Part shown: one piece after another, positions 9,426 through 20,309 of the stretch | Layout: the number at the start of each line of letters is the position of its first letter | How positions within the stretch are numbered: the first letter of the stretch is position 1 | NCBI GenBank assembly: GCA_006384855.1 | Contig: VCJN01002769.1 | Location: forward strand, 124,001 to 188,000 | Source of the DNA: Tetraselmis striata | Taxonomy: Eukaryota > Chlorophyta > Chlorodendrophyceae > Chlorodendrales > Chlorodendraceae | Direction of reading: 5' to 3' | DNA length: 64,000 bases | Made by a program: the position numbers and the translations under genes | Notes under the pieces: generated by a model | What the model was told of the DNA's origin: nothing | What the model saw: only the letters and a program-made list of their open reading frames with translations | Database searches by the model: none

Positions 9426-10725
9426 ACCCGTGACGATCCACCTCCTGCTCTGTCGTCCTTCTTGTGCTTGTTGCAGCGACGCCTCGCTGCATCCTTGACT
9501 GCGATGTGACTGTGCTACACCCCCCTGGCAGTGATAGTCTCTGATGCAGTCATGCTCCCGGATCCAAGCCGCAGCAGCACGGAGAACTGCTTGCCGCGGA
9601 GCTGAATTCCATCCCTCTGCCGCTTTCAGACTTGCTAGATCACGCCTCCCTTCTTGGCAATAAAGTCCGTGTAGCTGTCACCACCTTCACGCATGCCAAA
9701 CAAAGATAACAGCAGGAATGCAATTGTAAGTGATGTTGAATTGATGCCCGCAAAATTTCAAACCACAATCGGCATTACATGCATTCATCGCACCTTCATA
9801 CAAGCACACTTTACTTCAATTATTCTTGGGGCTATTGATGGACCAGCCATCCATCCCTTTCCCATGTGTATTCCTGCGCTCTATGATTGCCTTGATCACG
9901 ACCACGGTGATCTTCACCTCCCCATTCTTGTAGATCATAGTGGCATCTCCCACGACCTGCAGTCTGATGACAAAGGTCGCCGGGCAGCTATGCCAGCGCG
10001 ACCTGCTCAAGCCTTCTCCTGAGCGCTGACTCAACAACAGTGACCACTGAGGACAGCCCATCCCCTGACTCCTCGATCCCAATCTGCATGCGCATTTGCT
10101 CATTTAGTGCTCCCTTGCGGTTTCCTTTGCGGGCCACACAGGTATGGGAGTCTTGTATGGCCCCCGGGCTCTGCATATCACGACATCAAAGATAAACATC
10201 ATTTCAGAGCATACTATGATAGACATATATATTATTGCATACATGCATGTGAATGGCACAGCAGCGGGACACACCTTCTATTTCCCTTCTTGTACGAAGT
10301 AGCCTGCGTGATTCTTGATATGTGAGACTGCCTGCTAGCGCTGCCTGTGGCTCCGGAGTACGTCGCCTTGCGCCTTAGTGCACCGTGTGCCAACCGGCCT
10401 TTTGCGCGGCACTACAAGCCGTTTGGCAGCCCCATCGTATTGGGATAGTCAGTCGCTTGTCTCATTATTGCTTATTGGGCTTGTGCAGACGAGTACCGTC
10501 GAATTACAAGCTCATTACGGGACCCTTCCTCATTAAAAGGTAGTTACGAGCGAAGTACGACCCTGGAGCACGTATGTGTCAAATGAGGGCACATGTGTTC
10601 TCATTTCCACGCTAAATACGGTCGCCATACGGGATATGGCTCAGGGCTGAACACAATTATGCGGATATTACGCTATGGATACGCAGCAAGCCGGGTACTC
10701 GCACTACAATACTGCTACGATCTGC
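9426..10725. other. No confident gene; one weak minus-strand coding-like stretch
   Basis: Around 10176-9816 the minus strand has short open segments with protein-like composition (NEQMRMQIGIEESGDG; VGDATMIYKNGEVKITVVV) in two frames. They may be one decayed exon. I recognise no family, and nothing else stands out. Confidence 0.3.
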
Positions 10726-10905
10726 GCTCTATATGTAATACACTACAGTTATATACTATATTATAATGTAATACATAGTAACATATTATATTACAATAAT
10801 ATTTTAACTAGTAACATATTATATTAACATAGTAATATTAATCGTTATAATATAGTATATAACGATTAGTAATATACTATATTACTAATAGTATATTACT
10901 GGGCC
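10726..10905. repeat. AT-rich repeat, left copy
   Basis: Strongly AT-rich, with the perfect inverted pair CGTTATA/TATAACG and the phrase aacatattatatta followed by caataatattttaa. A similar block lies at 11545-11680. It contrasts sharply with the GC-rich neighbours. Confidence 0.55.
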
Positions 10906-10927
10906 TGGAGTGGAACAAGTGTCTCGC

Positions 10928-11268
10928 TCACAGGTACATGACCATGCCTAGCTGGATGGGGTCGCCCTCGATCTCCCAGAAGGCTTTATTCAACCCGAAC
11001 CGAAAGCAGCCGCGGGACGCCAGCTCCAGCAGCTGCATGCGGGCATGGGGGCCACCACAGGGCCGGCGAGGGAAGGGCCGGAGGGTGGGGGTCAGTCGGC
11101 AGGCGCATGCCGGCGGCCTGGCACCTCGATAGCAGCAGCAAAGGGGCGCGGCGGGGCAGCAGCGCCCACCTTCACCGCCTGCGGCTCCTCCGGGAACCAG
11201 ACCCCGGGCTCAGTCTCCCCGTTGAGCATGGCGTTGGCAAACGCCGCCGTGCTCAATCCAACCGACTC
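10928..11268 (-). pseudogene. Two 3'-terminal exons of a conserved-looking gene, 5' part missing
   Basis: Exon A (11268-11176) reads ESVGLSTAAFANAML... to PGVWFPEEPQA. An intron from 11175 (donor GTGAAG) to 11033 (acceptor GCATGCAG) joins it in phase 0 to exon B (11032-10928), LLELASRGCFRF... to MVMYL and a TGA. Clean splice signals, matched phase and a natural C-terminus indicate real exons. The PGVWFPEE and W-E-x-E-x-D-P patterns recall the C-termini of some plant and algal saccharopine-dehydrogenase-like proteins, but I am not sure of that. No upstream exon is visible before the AT-rich repeat at 11.55 kb, so it is most likely a captured or truncated gene end. Confidence 0.55.
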
Positions 11269-11544
11269 CTGCACAGGGTAGCCGCACACACCGCGGGTCA
11301 AAATATGCACATGCGGCCCTCTTGCGATGCTGCAGGAATGCCATGCTGATGACCGCTGTCCCCCCCCCCCCCCCCACCCACCCACCCCGCCGTGTACCGA
11401 GTGTGGAAGTCCAACATTGAATGGTTGTGGCTAGAACAGCAACACACATACCCGTAATTATCACGGTTTCCCTCATTTGCCGATGAGGCACGATCCCGCC
11501 ACGCGATTAACGCTCATGAAACAGTAAAGCAGACTGTTGTGCCC

Positions 11545-11680
11545 CGAGGTTTATCATAGTAATAGTAATGTTAATATTAACATAGTAGTATTGTTAATAT
11601 AACATAGGAACATATTATATTATCAATAATACTTTTAATATAATATATTTTTATTATATTAAAATGTTTGTTAAATTATA
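11545..11680. repeat. AT-rich repeat, right copy
   Basis: Contains aacatattatattatcaata and further Ta-rich sequence matching the block at 10726-10905 in the same orientation. The two copies bracket the GC-rich exon pair. Confidence 0.5.
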
Positions 11681-11682
11681 AA

Positions 11683-11755
11683 ATGTTTTCGTAGCTAGAT
11701 AGCGTACGTAGATTTTGCATCAGAATGTACGGGGTCGGCTGGGACCGAAAGATCC
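11683..11755. repeat. Module X, left copy
   Basis: Shares gtacggggtcggctgggacc and flanking bases with 14455-14526, at roughly 85% identity over ~72 bp and in the same orientation. The two X copies enclose part A, the piggyBac-like remnant and part B. Confidence 0.6.
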
Positions 11756-12116
11756 ACGACTGGTACGGGGCTGCTAGACCGGATGGTGTCCGGAAAGGTG
11801 GCGCACGTTCCGAGCCCCCGCCGGTGTTGTACATTACATGCCACCAGCGATCACGTGGCTCATCATGACAGTACATTCCGCTATGCTGCTCCTGGCCTCT
11901 CATCACGGCCAAGACGTTGGAAGAGCCTGATTAATTGCTGCATCTCATGGGCTTATCGGACACGCTACACCCCTGTGGGATGGCGGATATCAATACCGAT
12001 ATTCACTCCACACCTCAAGCGCTTTCAAAACTAACCAGACTATCCCTAATCTAAATCGAGTAGCATCCGGAAACGTACCACACAAGCGAATAATTGTCTC
12101 CGGGTGGGCGGGTGGG

Positions 12117-12175
12117 AGACAATATAGTCGGGTGCCTTCCAACAACTGAAGGCGCTCCCGGTCCGCGGCCGCTAA
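12117..12175. repeat. Dispersed module, part A
   Basis: Matches 485-540 with few changes. The match stops at the gcggccgc site, where the other copy continues directly into part B and this one enters the piggyBac-like region. Confidence 0.65.
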
Positions 12176-12411
12176 CGGACGTGAACCCCGGTACACCTAT
12201 AGTGCACCTAGGTGCACTAAATAGTTAAATAGAATTTCTGAGCAACGGAGGTCGTCCCAACCGTAACCAACGGTCGGGCCTCGTAGCTGACACCCCAAGG
12301 CAGCTGGGATATAGTTTTCGCGGCGGGGGTGGGCCATATACCCACAATGCGCATGCGATGGGCCCAGTAGATCACGGGCTCCGCCGCCGCCATCACCACC
12401 ACCTGCCCACC

Positions 12412-12936
12412 ATGCGGCTGCCCCTCGGAACGGCCATTACTGTCCGTTTCGGTGATCTTACCGACGCCGCCAAGAAGGTATGGGTTGCTGCCCACCCAGG
12501 GGAGCCCGTGGCGGGTGTCACGCTGCGCGGCGTCGTCTGCGGCCACTCTGGCGCGTGGCATCGCGTCACTTTCGCCAAAGATCACCCTGAGATAGAGCGT
12601 GAGGTCAGCCTCAAGGCTGCCGCCCTCGTCCCCCCCGCCCCAGCAGCGCCCCCCGCGGAGCACAGGCGGGTGGGTCCGACCACCGTTGACTTGGAGGAGG
12701 TGCATGCGGCCAACCAGCAGCTGCTGGATGCGTTTGCGGACGCCGATGCCGAGCCCGCTGGTGACTCCGCCGAACCCGACGAATATCCCGCGGCACCAAC
12801 CCCTCGCCCCACCCCCACCGAGCTTCCGCCGCCTGACTGGGAACCCGCCTCTTGCTACCGCTGTCAGCGTGAGCAGGCCAGAGCGTACCCCCCACGTTCC
12901 GGCCACTACCGCCGCAACCACAGTGAGGCGGCGTAG
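12412..12936 (+). pseudogene. N-terminal half of a piggyBac-like transposase gene, ending at an in-frame UAG
   Basis: From the Met at 12412 the frame reads a compact domain (ITVRFGDLTDAAKKVW, GEPVAGVTL, W-H-R-V-T-F) like the small SH3/Tudor-type folds on some algal transposases, then a Pro/Glu-rich linker and CYRCQREQ. It stops at UAG 12934-12936, but the same frame continues without another stop into the transposase N-terminus at 12943, so the two were one protein. The upstream frame is open to 12358. Confidence 0.55.
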
Positions 12937-13807
12937 GCGGGCGTGGCATGGCACTTCTGGCAGTGGTTCCCCCTCGGCGCGATGTTGCGCGCCGTCGATG
13001 CCATGAACCAGCGCCGCCACACCGAGAAGGGGGGGAGCAGTGTCGTCCCCTTCTCCTTGGCGGAGTTCAAGGTCTTCCTGGCGGTTCTACTCGCGATGAC
13101 GCTTCACTCGACGGTGTCGCTGGAGGAGCTGTGGGACAACCCTGCAGTGCCCTCCATCAAGGCGTTGCCCACCCGCTATGGCTTCGCTGCGCTGATGACA
13201 CAGCGCCGCTTCAACGAGTGGCGCACCTACTTACGGAAATATATACGCACGCCTACCTGTGCTACACTTCTTTCACCAACAACAAGGACATGATGCGTCA
13301 TGAGTGGAAGTGCGCCATGGCGGACGCGCTGGTTGCGGAGGGGAGGGCTGAGATGATGGGCTCTGCATCTGCATGCACAGCACCTCGCCTGTCCCCCGCA
13401 GCCGTGCAACTACCCGCAGCTCAAAGAGCTCTCATTGCAGTGCTCCTAGTCCCTTTGATACTGAGACAGGTGACGGACCCTCTGGAGTGCCCCGCGCGTT
13501 TGATGAGGGCTGGCGCACAAAAGGCACCAAGCGCACAGCTACGATGTACTCCGCTCCCAACCATGAGAACACCCCCAGCAAGTTCAAGGATGGCAAAGAA
13601 CGCGCCAAGCGTAGGCAGTGTGTGGAATGCCGCCGCAACCTGGTCCGTAGCATTTGCTTTGACTGCGGCCCCCCTGTGTGCTCATCCCTATGCACCCGCC
13701 CATGCTTCGCCAGGCATGTTGCAGCCCACCTGCAGGCGGATGGATGGGCCAAGATTGGACCCGCCAACCCTCCCACCATCAACACCAACCGTGTACTGGA
13801 CATATAA
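12937..13807 (+). pseudogene. piggyBac-like transposase remnant with its catalytic core deleted
   Basis: The first part (to ~13243) reads FPLGAMLRAVDAMNQ, FSLAEFKVFLAVLLAM, EELWDNP and RRFNEWRTYLRKY, the region before the catalytic core in piggyBac (DDE_Tnp_1_7) proteins. Directly after, in another frame, comes HAYLCYTSFTNNKDMMRHEW, which belongs after the core. The ~250 or more residues with the catalytic aspartates are therefore missing at ~13243-13247. A third frame (13540-13807) ends in a Cys-rich domain, CVECRRN, CFDCGPP, CSSLCTRPCFARH, like the C-terminal finger of piggyBac transposases. It cannot be active. No TTAA flank was found at either breakpoint, so the element ends are undefined. 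Confidence 0.65.
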
Positions 13808-14314
13808 ACTCATCCCTCTGTGTAATCCTATCTTTCTGGGCATTGTTGGTTATCATTATGTGAGTGTCTTGCATTTTCAGAAATATTTTACGTATTTTTT
13901 TGCATTTATCTGTCTTTTGTCGATAATTTATCGGCCGCCATCGACGCCGACGATGGCCGCCACCCCGCCCACTGTACCAACATCCCATCTTCCATGGCCA
14001 ATAGGGACCAAAAGGCCCGGGAATCATGGTGGTTTGGGTGCGGCACTCCCCCTGGGTGATAGAGGAATCAGCGCATAAAGTTCTTCGCTGAGATTATCGC
14101 CGAAATCTGGCCGATATCCCGATTTTAGGGTTTCCAGATGACGGTCCAGAAACTCTGTTAGGGTTTGTACTCTCTACCGCAGCTAGAGAGATGAGTTAGC
14201 ATCAACATACTGGAAGGACGGGGGAAAACGATTAAACCTTGAGTGTGATATGGCCGGTCGACGACATGTATCTGTTTAGTGAACCCGGGTACACCAATCT
14301 AGCGTTAGCCGGAA

Positions 14315-14526
14315 AGCTTATACTCGGATAAAGGGCGCCGCCTGACCGGCGCCGGCCGGTCCAGGCGGACCGGGCCGGCACGGTCGTCACATAACCCCGA
14401 CGGCGCTGCAACAACCAGGGTTTCCTAGGTCGTTCCTCCCAAGGAAACCCTACAGTTTTCGCAGCTAGACAGCGCAGATTGTGCATCAAAATGTACGGGG
14501 TCGGCTGGGACCGAAAGATCCAACAA
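14315..14526. repeat. Dispersed module, part B plus module X
   Basis: 14315-14455 matches 545-690, and 14455-14526 matches 11683-11755. The imperfect 18-bp direct repeat gtgaaccc[c/g]ggtacacc at 12181 and 14278 lies just inside the two breakpoints. Confidence 0.65.
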
Positions 14527-14685
14527 ATGAAAGAACATATAAAGGACGCATGTACATGGGGCATGTACACGGACATATGTGAGCCAAATCATACAGGGAA
14601 TTACATACATTCAGGTACAGACACATGCATGTGACATCACAAGCACGGTATAAAATTGCCACTAGGTCGGGACCTACGTTGCGTC

Positions 14686-15057
14686 CTAGGAGGATGAATC
14701 TGAGTTGGTATCGGGTGATGAACCATCAATGTCACTATCGCCCAGCTCGTCTTCTTCGACAAGTGTCAGGATCGCACGCGGCACGGACAGAACGTGCTCC
14801 TCATCCAACCCCATGTAGCGGAGCGGAGCCGAAATTGACTTCCAGCCACCATGTTGGCCCCATGTTGCAAACGGGATGTCCGCGTTAGCGGCGGCGGAAG
14901 CGCCGCCACTCCGGCTGGACTGGGTGCCAAACCGGGTCAGGATAGCGGCCTCGGTCATCGCATGGGTGAGCAGCGGGCTCAACCACCGCGCGAGGTATAA
15001 ATATGTTTCATGCTGATTGGTAATACTATGTTGCTGATTGTTAATAACTATATGCAC
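14686..15057 (-). pseudogene. C-terminal end of a DIRS-type tyrosine recombinase
   Basis: The frame reads LTRFGTQSSRSGGASAAAN, then W-G-Q-HGGWKS...LRYMGL and LSVPRAI. This is the end of YR-retroelement recombinases: the H-x-x-R box (here Q-S-S-R, the His lost), HGGW, the nucleophilic Tyr of RYM, and the usual LSV-x-RAI follow-on, with an acidic Asp/Ser tail. Coding similarity begins near 15000; nothing upstream gives the rest of the recombinase or an RT. It differs in sequence from the recombinases at 40 and 46 kb, so it is a separate family. Confidence 0.65.
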
Positions 15058-15109
15058 ATTGCATGTACCTCAAGCTCCCACTGCTACACATCTAAGCCAA
15101 GCATAAGAT

Positions 15110-15730
15110 ACATGATCTCCTGCACATCAACCTCCGCATCACGGCGGGCCTGTACTACTACACAGTCCAGTGCCGCTGCGCCACCCCAGAGTACCTGCAG
15201 GCGCTGCGGCAGTGGATGTTCGGCGAGCTCGGCATCACAGTCAATAGCAAGAAGAGAAAGAACAAGAAGTTGCTGTCTCCATTGAGTCCTTCATCGGCGC
15301 TGAGTGCATGAAGCTTATCGCCAAGTACGACAAGGCGCTGGAGCACGTCAGGGAGAGTTACCTAACGGTAATTGCCTCCGATGATGTGAAGGCGCAGACC
15401 GCCTGGAAAATCTGCAAGCAGCTCTGGGAGCTGCTGCTGGAGCCCGTGGACCCAGTGCACGCATCTGGCACCGCCCAGCTGCCACCTCTGCACATGCATG
15501 TAGGAGGCTCGCACACAACAGGGCAAGCAGGTGGCAGAGAAATCCGTGCAGGCATTTGTCAATGTTGCATGTGAGAATGACGCTGCCACCGTGTGCTGCC
15601 ACATTATGCAGTGCAATATCCCTTATTACATAAGCTAGTATGGCGACCTGCTGATCTCTAATTGTCACGGGTCTGAGCACGCTCACTTACTACTCAGCGT
15701 GACCGTCACAAAGACTGCCTATCTACCGGA
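15110..15730 (+). pseudogene. Decayed coding segment of unknown family
   Basis: Open segments in linked frames: DLLHINLRITAGLYYYTVQ...LQALRQWMFGELGIT, then (after a shift near 15265) ECMKLIAKYDKALEHVRESY...AWKICKQLWELLLEP, then (after another shift near 15500) KQVAEKSVQAFVNVACEND...CNIPYYIS, a UAG at 15636-15638, and YGDLLISNCHGSEHAHLLLS. Helical composition and Cys/His spacing look like a real protein, probably from a transposon. I do not recognise it. Confidence 0.4.
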
Positions 15731-15877
15731 GGGGCACTGCTAGGCACCCAGAGTTCAGGGTAGGGGGAGGTCCTTGGCCACATGAAAATTGATGAAAGCC
15801 ACCAACATGAGCTACTCACACCAGAGCGGCCGAAGCGTGGCGCCCACAGGGCAAGAAGCGCGCTACGCCCATGTAGA

Positions 15878-15901
15878 CCCCCCCCCCCCCCCCCCCCCCC
15901 C
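15878..15901. repeat. Homopolymer C run (24 bp)
   Basis: One of over 20 runs of at least 15 G or C in the window; see the separate finding for the list. Confidence 0.95.
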
Positions 15902-16042
15902 ACCCCGGGCACCAAGCGGGCTGCGCCCACGGGAGCCGCAGCACCGCAGCCCTTTTCCCCCATAGAAACATTGTAATAGCTCTTTCATGACAATTGCGAT
16001 CCAAAGTTTGAGATGTAGTGAAAATATTACAGCGCGCGGCTA

Positions 16043-16812
16043 GCGCCTGGCCGCCGTCTTCTTGTCAGCGAGCATCTTCTTTCCCTCACGCACTCTCTCG
16101 CGCTGCTCTCTCTCAAGGCGGGCATGGGCATCTTTAAGCATGCCGGCATCCCTAAGCATGTTGGGGGACTCCGTGTTGCTAATACCGCCGTACTTGCCTA
16201 CCGTCCCATCGGCACGCCGGGCTTCCGACCGTCTGGCTGCCTCAGTGTGGAAGAGCGCGGGTGGCTGCCGGCGTCCTGCTTGCACGGCCGGCAGAGCGTG
16301 CCGGCCGGTATCCTGAAGGGCGGGCCGGGGGCGGCAACAGAAAAGTTAGAATGGCATGTAGCGAGTACGGTTGGCATTTCTATTAACTGTAATTATCAAC
16401 CACCCAACCCACCGCCATCGCACACTCACGTTGCGGCGCTCACTTGTAGAGCAGGCCGGTGGGCTGCCCGCCATCGACGTCCGTGATGTTGAAGGCCTCC
16501 ACCTCGGCGAGGCAGGGCAAGCAGTAAGCGGCACCGCGTTCGACGGTACCGTGCTTGACGAGACGCTCCGGGGGCGTCAGGACGCGCACGGTAGTCGGGG
16601 ACAGCTCAAAATCGTCATCCTCGTCGCTCTTCTCGTACTCCCACTCCGACCCACTACCCCCCACGTCCTAGTCCTCATCCGAGGAGAGGTCAAGGGACCT
16701 GGTGCCGTCGTGGTTCGGGTAGCGGGGTTTAGTCCTGGTTGCGCGGCCGGGTTGGCTGCGGGTGGGTGCCACGCCCCCGCCGGTGCCATCCTCCCACTCG
16801 CGCATTCACCAC
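16043..16812 (-). pseudogene. Broken gene for a paired-CxxC protein of unknown family
   Basis: From a Met near 16807 the minus frame reads REWEDGTGGG...LDLSSDED, a UAG (16668-16670), then acidic sequence and RGAAYCLPCLAEVEAF...PTGLLY. A GTGAGC donor follows near 16438, and an acceptor at ~16317 (CCCTTCAG) joins in phase to IPAGTLCRPCKQDAG, giving two CxxC pairs as in a zinc ribbon. After a one-base shift near 16205 the frame continues GKYGGISNTESPNM...LEREQRERVREGKKM, a basic coiled-coil tail, to a stop at 16040. It is probably the regulatory or DNA-binding ORF of a mobile element. Upstream sequence to 17217 has a possible further exon (MADRPRRAKRTYARLQ). Confidence 0.4.
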
Positions 16813-17398
16813 AAGGCGCGTCAGTTGGTGTCGAGGTTTCTTGGGTGCTTTGACGTGATGATAACAAGTACTCGACCCGTTGTAAACAGACTGTCGAGGT
16901 AGTCCATAAGCAGTGTGTCGAGAGAGCCCTCGTTGGTTCAAACCAAGTGCAGTCGCAGATGCCCCCGCCACATGACTCTGCAAGCGGGCATAGGTGCGTT
17001 TTGCTCTGCGAGGACGGTCTGCCATGCTTTTGTGCGCCGAGAAGCGTGAAGATACCTCGAAGAATACAAGCGCGGGAGTGCATGCGAGTGGTAGATGAGT
17101 GAAAAGCACAGTGGCGGAGTAGCATTCGAGGCAAAATCGGCTAGCATGGAAGGCAGGGTAGCGACGCATCTCGTCAAAGGGCGGTGGATAGATGTGTAGT
17201 ACATCGTGCAAATCCATTTCACTAGCTAGGTGAATAGTACCTCGTACAGTGCTGGCAAGAAGAGGAATGTGTCAAAGCTCAGTTTCACAGTACATTCGTA
17301 CAATACTAGGCGTAACTCAAATTTGCACCCCCCAAAAGGGGTACAAATTTGAGTTAAGGGGGGGGTGATTTTGAGTCCAGAAATGTGTCGATTTTGAC

Positions 17399-18235
17399 TC
17401 AATAATTGCCATTTTTTCGGACAACTGGGGAGGGGAGTGGGGGGTGGGGCAGCATTGGCCGGAGGAAATGGGCCGGCGCCGGGACAGATGTACTTGTTCG
17501 GCGAATCAGTCTTAGGGTCGGCAGGGCGCGGGCGTTAGTTGTCACCGTTGTGTTCGATGTCGATGGCCGCAAGGTGGCGCATGACCGTTTCGCATGTGTC
17601 GAGCTCCTCGTTGGCGCGGCGGGCGGCTGCCTCGAGGGCGTTGACAACCGAGTCGGGGATAGCACGGTGAGGATGACGCCGACCATGGTGTACTCCGAGT
17701 AGCGTTGCTTGGCTGGAATGACGTCGAACGTCCGGCGGATGAGCTGAGAAAGCTCGGCGTTGGACTTGCGCATGAGAGGGTCACGGTGGGAGATGTGAAG
17801 CTTTGTGCAGTGGCGCTTGACGAGGCCATGCAGATGGGCGTTGGTGTAGAAGTAGGCTACGAGCTTGGAGGTGAAGTCGTCGAGCCCATGGAACATGGTG
17901 GAAGCGAAGACACCGGTGGCGATCTCGTGCTCGGCCTCGGGCGTTGCGAGTATCGGGTCGCGATAGGCCATACCAACGTCGGACTGCTGGGGGGCCGAAC
18001 TGAGGGGTGCGCCAAGTCTCGAGGGTCGAGGTTCATTACATGCCCGTGATGGTCTCCCGCAAGTCGGCCAGATTGCGGACAAGCTGGCGCAGGTCGCGAC
18101 GCTCAAGAATGCGACACGAGACGGGCTAGTCGTTGTTCGGGGCGCGGGTCTTGCCCTCCGCCAGCTCGACAACGCGATGGACTGGTTGAGGGCCTGGCGG
18201 GCAGCCGCCTAGTCGACGTCCATGGCTGCATGCAT
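17399..18235 (-). pseudogene. Decayed Gag-like or structural ORF of unknown family
   Basis: Pieces in different frames: MDVD, UAG (18209-18211), AAARQALNQSIAL; then CRILERRDLRQLVRNLADLR (a coiled coil); then MAYRDPILATPEAEHE...VAYFYTNAHLHGLVKRHCTK and RRTFDVIPAKQRYSEYTMVG; then, after a shift near 17670, ALEAAARRANEELDTCETVM to a TAA near 17535. The helical, Gag-like composition and several frameshifts suggest a transposon gene. No known domain was recognised. Confidence 0.35.
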
Positions 18236-18695
18236 AGCGGGTCCGGTCTGGGAAGACGAAGCTGGAGCAGATGAGCCGGCGGAGTCGTTGCGGCGGGCAG
18301 TCACCGGCATGCGGCGGAAGCAAGGACGGCTACCGTCAGGGGTTCGAACCAGAGCTCAGCGAAACCAATGTGAGGTGCATTATTGCGGTGCAGTATAGAG
18401 GCAAGGACAAGTGATTTGGAGCAGACGGATTATGGTTACATGCCGGTTGGTCGCCGGCTGAATAGCTCGCAGATCGTGGCAGATTGGGCTAGAGATCACG
18501 GATGGCCGGGCAGTAGGAGTCAGATGGCACCATCATATGTAGTGTAACACATGTGGGCCGCGGGGTTTGCCCTCGGGCATTGGGCGCATATGCAAGCATA
18601 CGGGTATAGTCGTAAATGTAATATGATGATGGTTACAAGTATCTTGCAGATGATATATGTAATAGTGGCGAGGGTATAGGTGCATGCATAGGTAG

Positions 18696-19427
18696 GGTTG
18701 GGGAACACCCAAACACGACGCCATCGCAGACGCCTTCCGCGAACACTGCGTTCACGCTCCGGATATCTTTGTACGCCGGGAGGTGGATGACTTGTTCCAG
18801 CATGCAGTGCCTCTCGGCAACACCGTACCCAGGGATGAGCTCGAGGACCTTGTGCCGGACGCAGAGCTCTCCCTCCCGGCGTTCAACGTCGCGACCGGGG
18901 GCTATGATCCGCGGAGCTTGAAATTCACGATGGTGGAGTTCAAGACTATGCGGTACCGCTTTATGCACCCTGCGGTGCCCCGGGCAACTCCTGTGGATCG
19001 GTTTGAGCGCTTCATGTTGGGCGACACACAACGGGGGGTGGCACTGCGGGATGCGGCGTGGCACAACACGGAGCCGGGACACAGGGGGCCACTTCGAGAC
19101 ATCCTAGAGATGTCGGAGTACATATGTTTGGTCTTCGGCACAGTGGGTGAGGTAAGCAAGGCGGGGTTGCGCCACACTACGCGCGGTGTCACATACTTGG
19201 CCGCGGATCATGATGCCCTCTCATCGCGGGGCACTCGGAGCACCACCCGGGCTCACCAGGAGGCCGTACTCGCAAGAGATTTCCTCGGAATCTTGAGCTT
19301 GGTAGCGGCTCCAGAGCGTGCTCGCTGCCTCATCAGACGGCGCTCCTCATCGTCCGCCATCCCGTTGCCGAATCTGCACAGCACGTCCGTGGAACACCCT
19401 TGCACACACGTGCACGCGTGGCCCTGA
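18696..19427 (+). CDS. Uncharacterised ORF fragment
   Basis: Open from ~18696 to a TGA at 19427 with no in-frame ATG near its start; it begins just after an AG, as an internal exon would. It reads HDAIADAFREHCVHAP, DELEDLVPDAELSLPAFNVA, SLKFTMVEFKTMRYRFMHP, then FERFMLGDTQRGVALRDAAW and MSEYICLVFGTVGEV. The composition is protein-like to about residue 190, then Ser/Arg-rich and less convincing. Family unknown; flanked by other transposon debris. Confidence 0.4.
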   Translation, partial: GWGTPKHDAIADAFREHCVHAPDIFVRREVDDLFQHAVPLGNTVPRDELEDLVPDAELSLPAFNVATGGYDPRSLKFTMVEFKTMRYRFMHPAVPRATPVDRFERFMLGDTQRGVALRDAAWHNTEPGHRGPLRDILEMSEYICLVFGTVGEVSKAGLRHTTRGVTYLAADHDALSSRGTRSTTRAHQEAVLARDFLGILSLVAAPERARCLIRRRSSSSAIPLPNLHSTSVEHPCTHVHAWP

Positions 19428-20309
19428 CTCTTAACCAGGCGCGCATCACTCATCCACCCTGCCTCGTGCAGGATGCGGACCGCTTTTAGGCTTGTATGAC
19501 ACGGGATCCGCTCTACCGGTGTAATCTTTAAACGCACATACAGCGCGCGCCACGTCGCAAAAAGCAAATGGCAACTAGCCAATAACCATTTACTATTTTC
19601 CCTTTTTTATTGATTTTTGAGCCATCAAAACTGTATGACACGGGAGCAGCTCTACCGGTCAAAGTTGCCGCTGCTACCGCCGAGGGCAAATTTTGAGATG
19701 TCCGTACACCGTTGACGCCAAGCATCACAGAACCGCCCGCACTTGCTGCTCGGTCTCTTGGGCTTAGGTCGGTTGAGGGTTGTCCGCCCGCGACATAAGA
19801 TCCAGCGGGAGACGGGTCAATGAGGCCAGCGGGGCGATGCCCTTCCGGTCGAAACACGCTAGGAGGCAGCGCCCCGCTGGGCGCACCGGATGGCGACATC
19901 TACCGGGTGGAGACAAAGGACACGCTTACCTAGCCGCATGATCGGCCGCCTGTGGCGCCTTGCGTGGCGATTCCGGGCGCGCGACCACGGCCGTGAGGCC
20001 GCGTGGAATCCATGCACCATCCATTCGAGGTTTTGGGGGGATTACACGGAGCGGCGGGCGAGGGGTAGCGCGATGAAGGTGGATTCCCCAACGGCAGGGT
20101 GCCGCGTTCAAATAGAGCGGTAGAGCGGGGACTAGCGCCGAAAGCCCGACATACTAGGACTGATCTACATGTACCGCTGTAGGGGTGCCCGCTGCACGGC
20201 CGAATTGCACTTATTTGCGACGTGGCGCGCTGTGTGTGTAGAAATTACGGCGGTAGAGCGGTCGACCTACCGGTAGGGCACATCCCCATATGACGTCATA
20301 TGACCTTTC
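19428..20309. other. No confident gene
   Basis: A minus-strand open frame at 19899-19528 (124 codons, ending VSYSFDGSKINKKGKIVN...) is possible but unsupported. Nothing else is seen. Confidence 0.3.

Noticed and set aside
12217-13020. 267-codon minus-strand frame
   Set aside because: It is antisense to the piggyBac-like remnant, Gly/Arg-rich, with no motif; the plus strand shows piggyBac features.
12181-14297. Direct repeat gtgaaccc[c/g]ggtacacc as target duplication of the piggyBac-like element
   Set aside because: piggyBac elements duplicate TTAA, the repeat is imperfect and 18 bp, and it is near-palindromic, so it may be an internal feature of the element ends.
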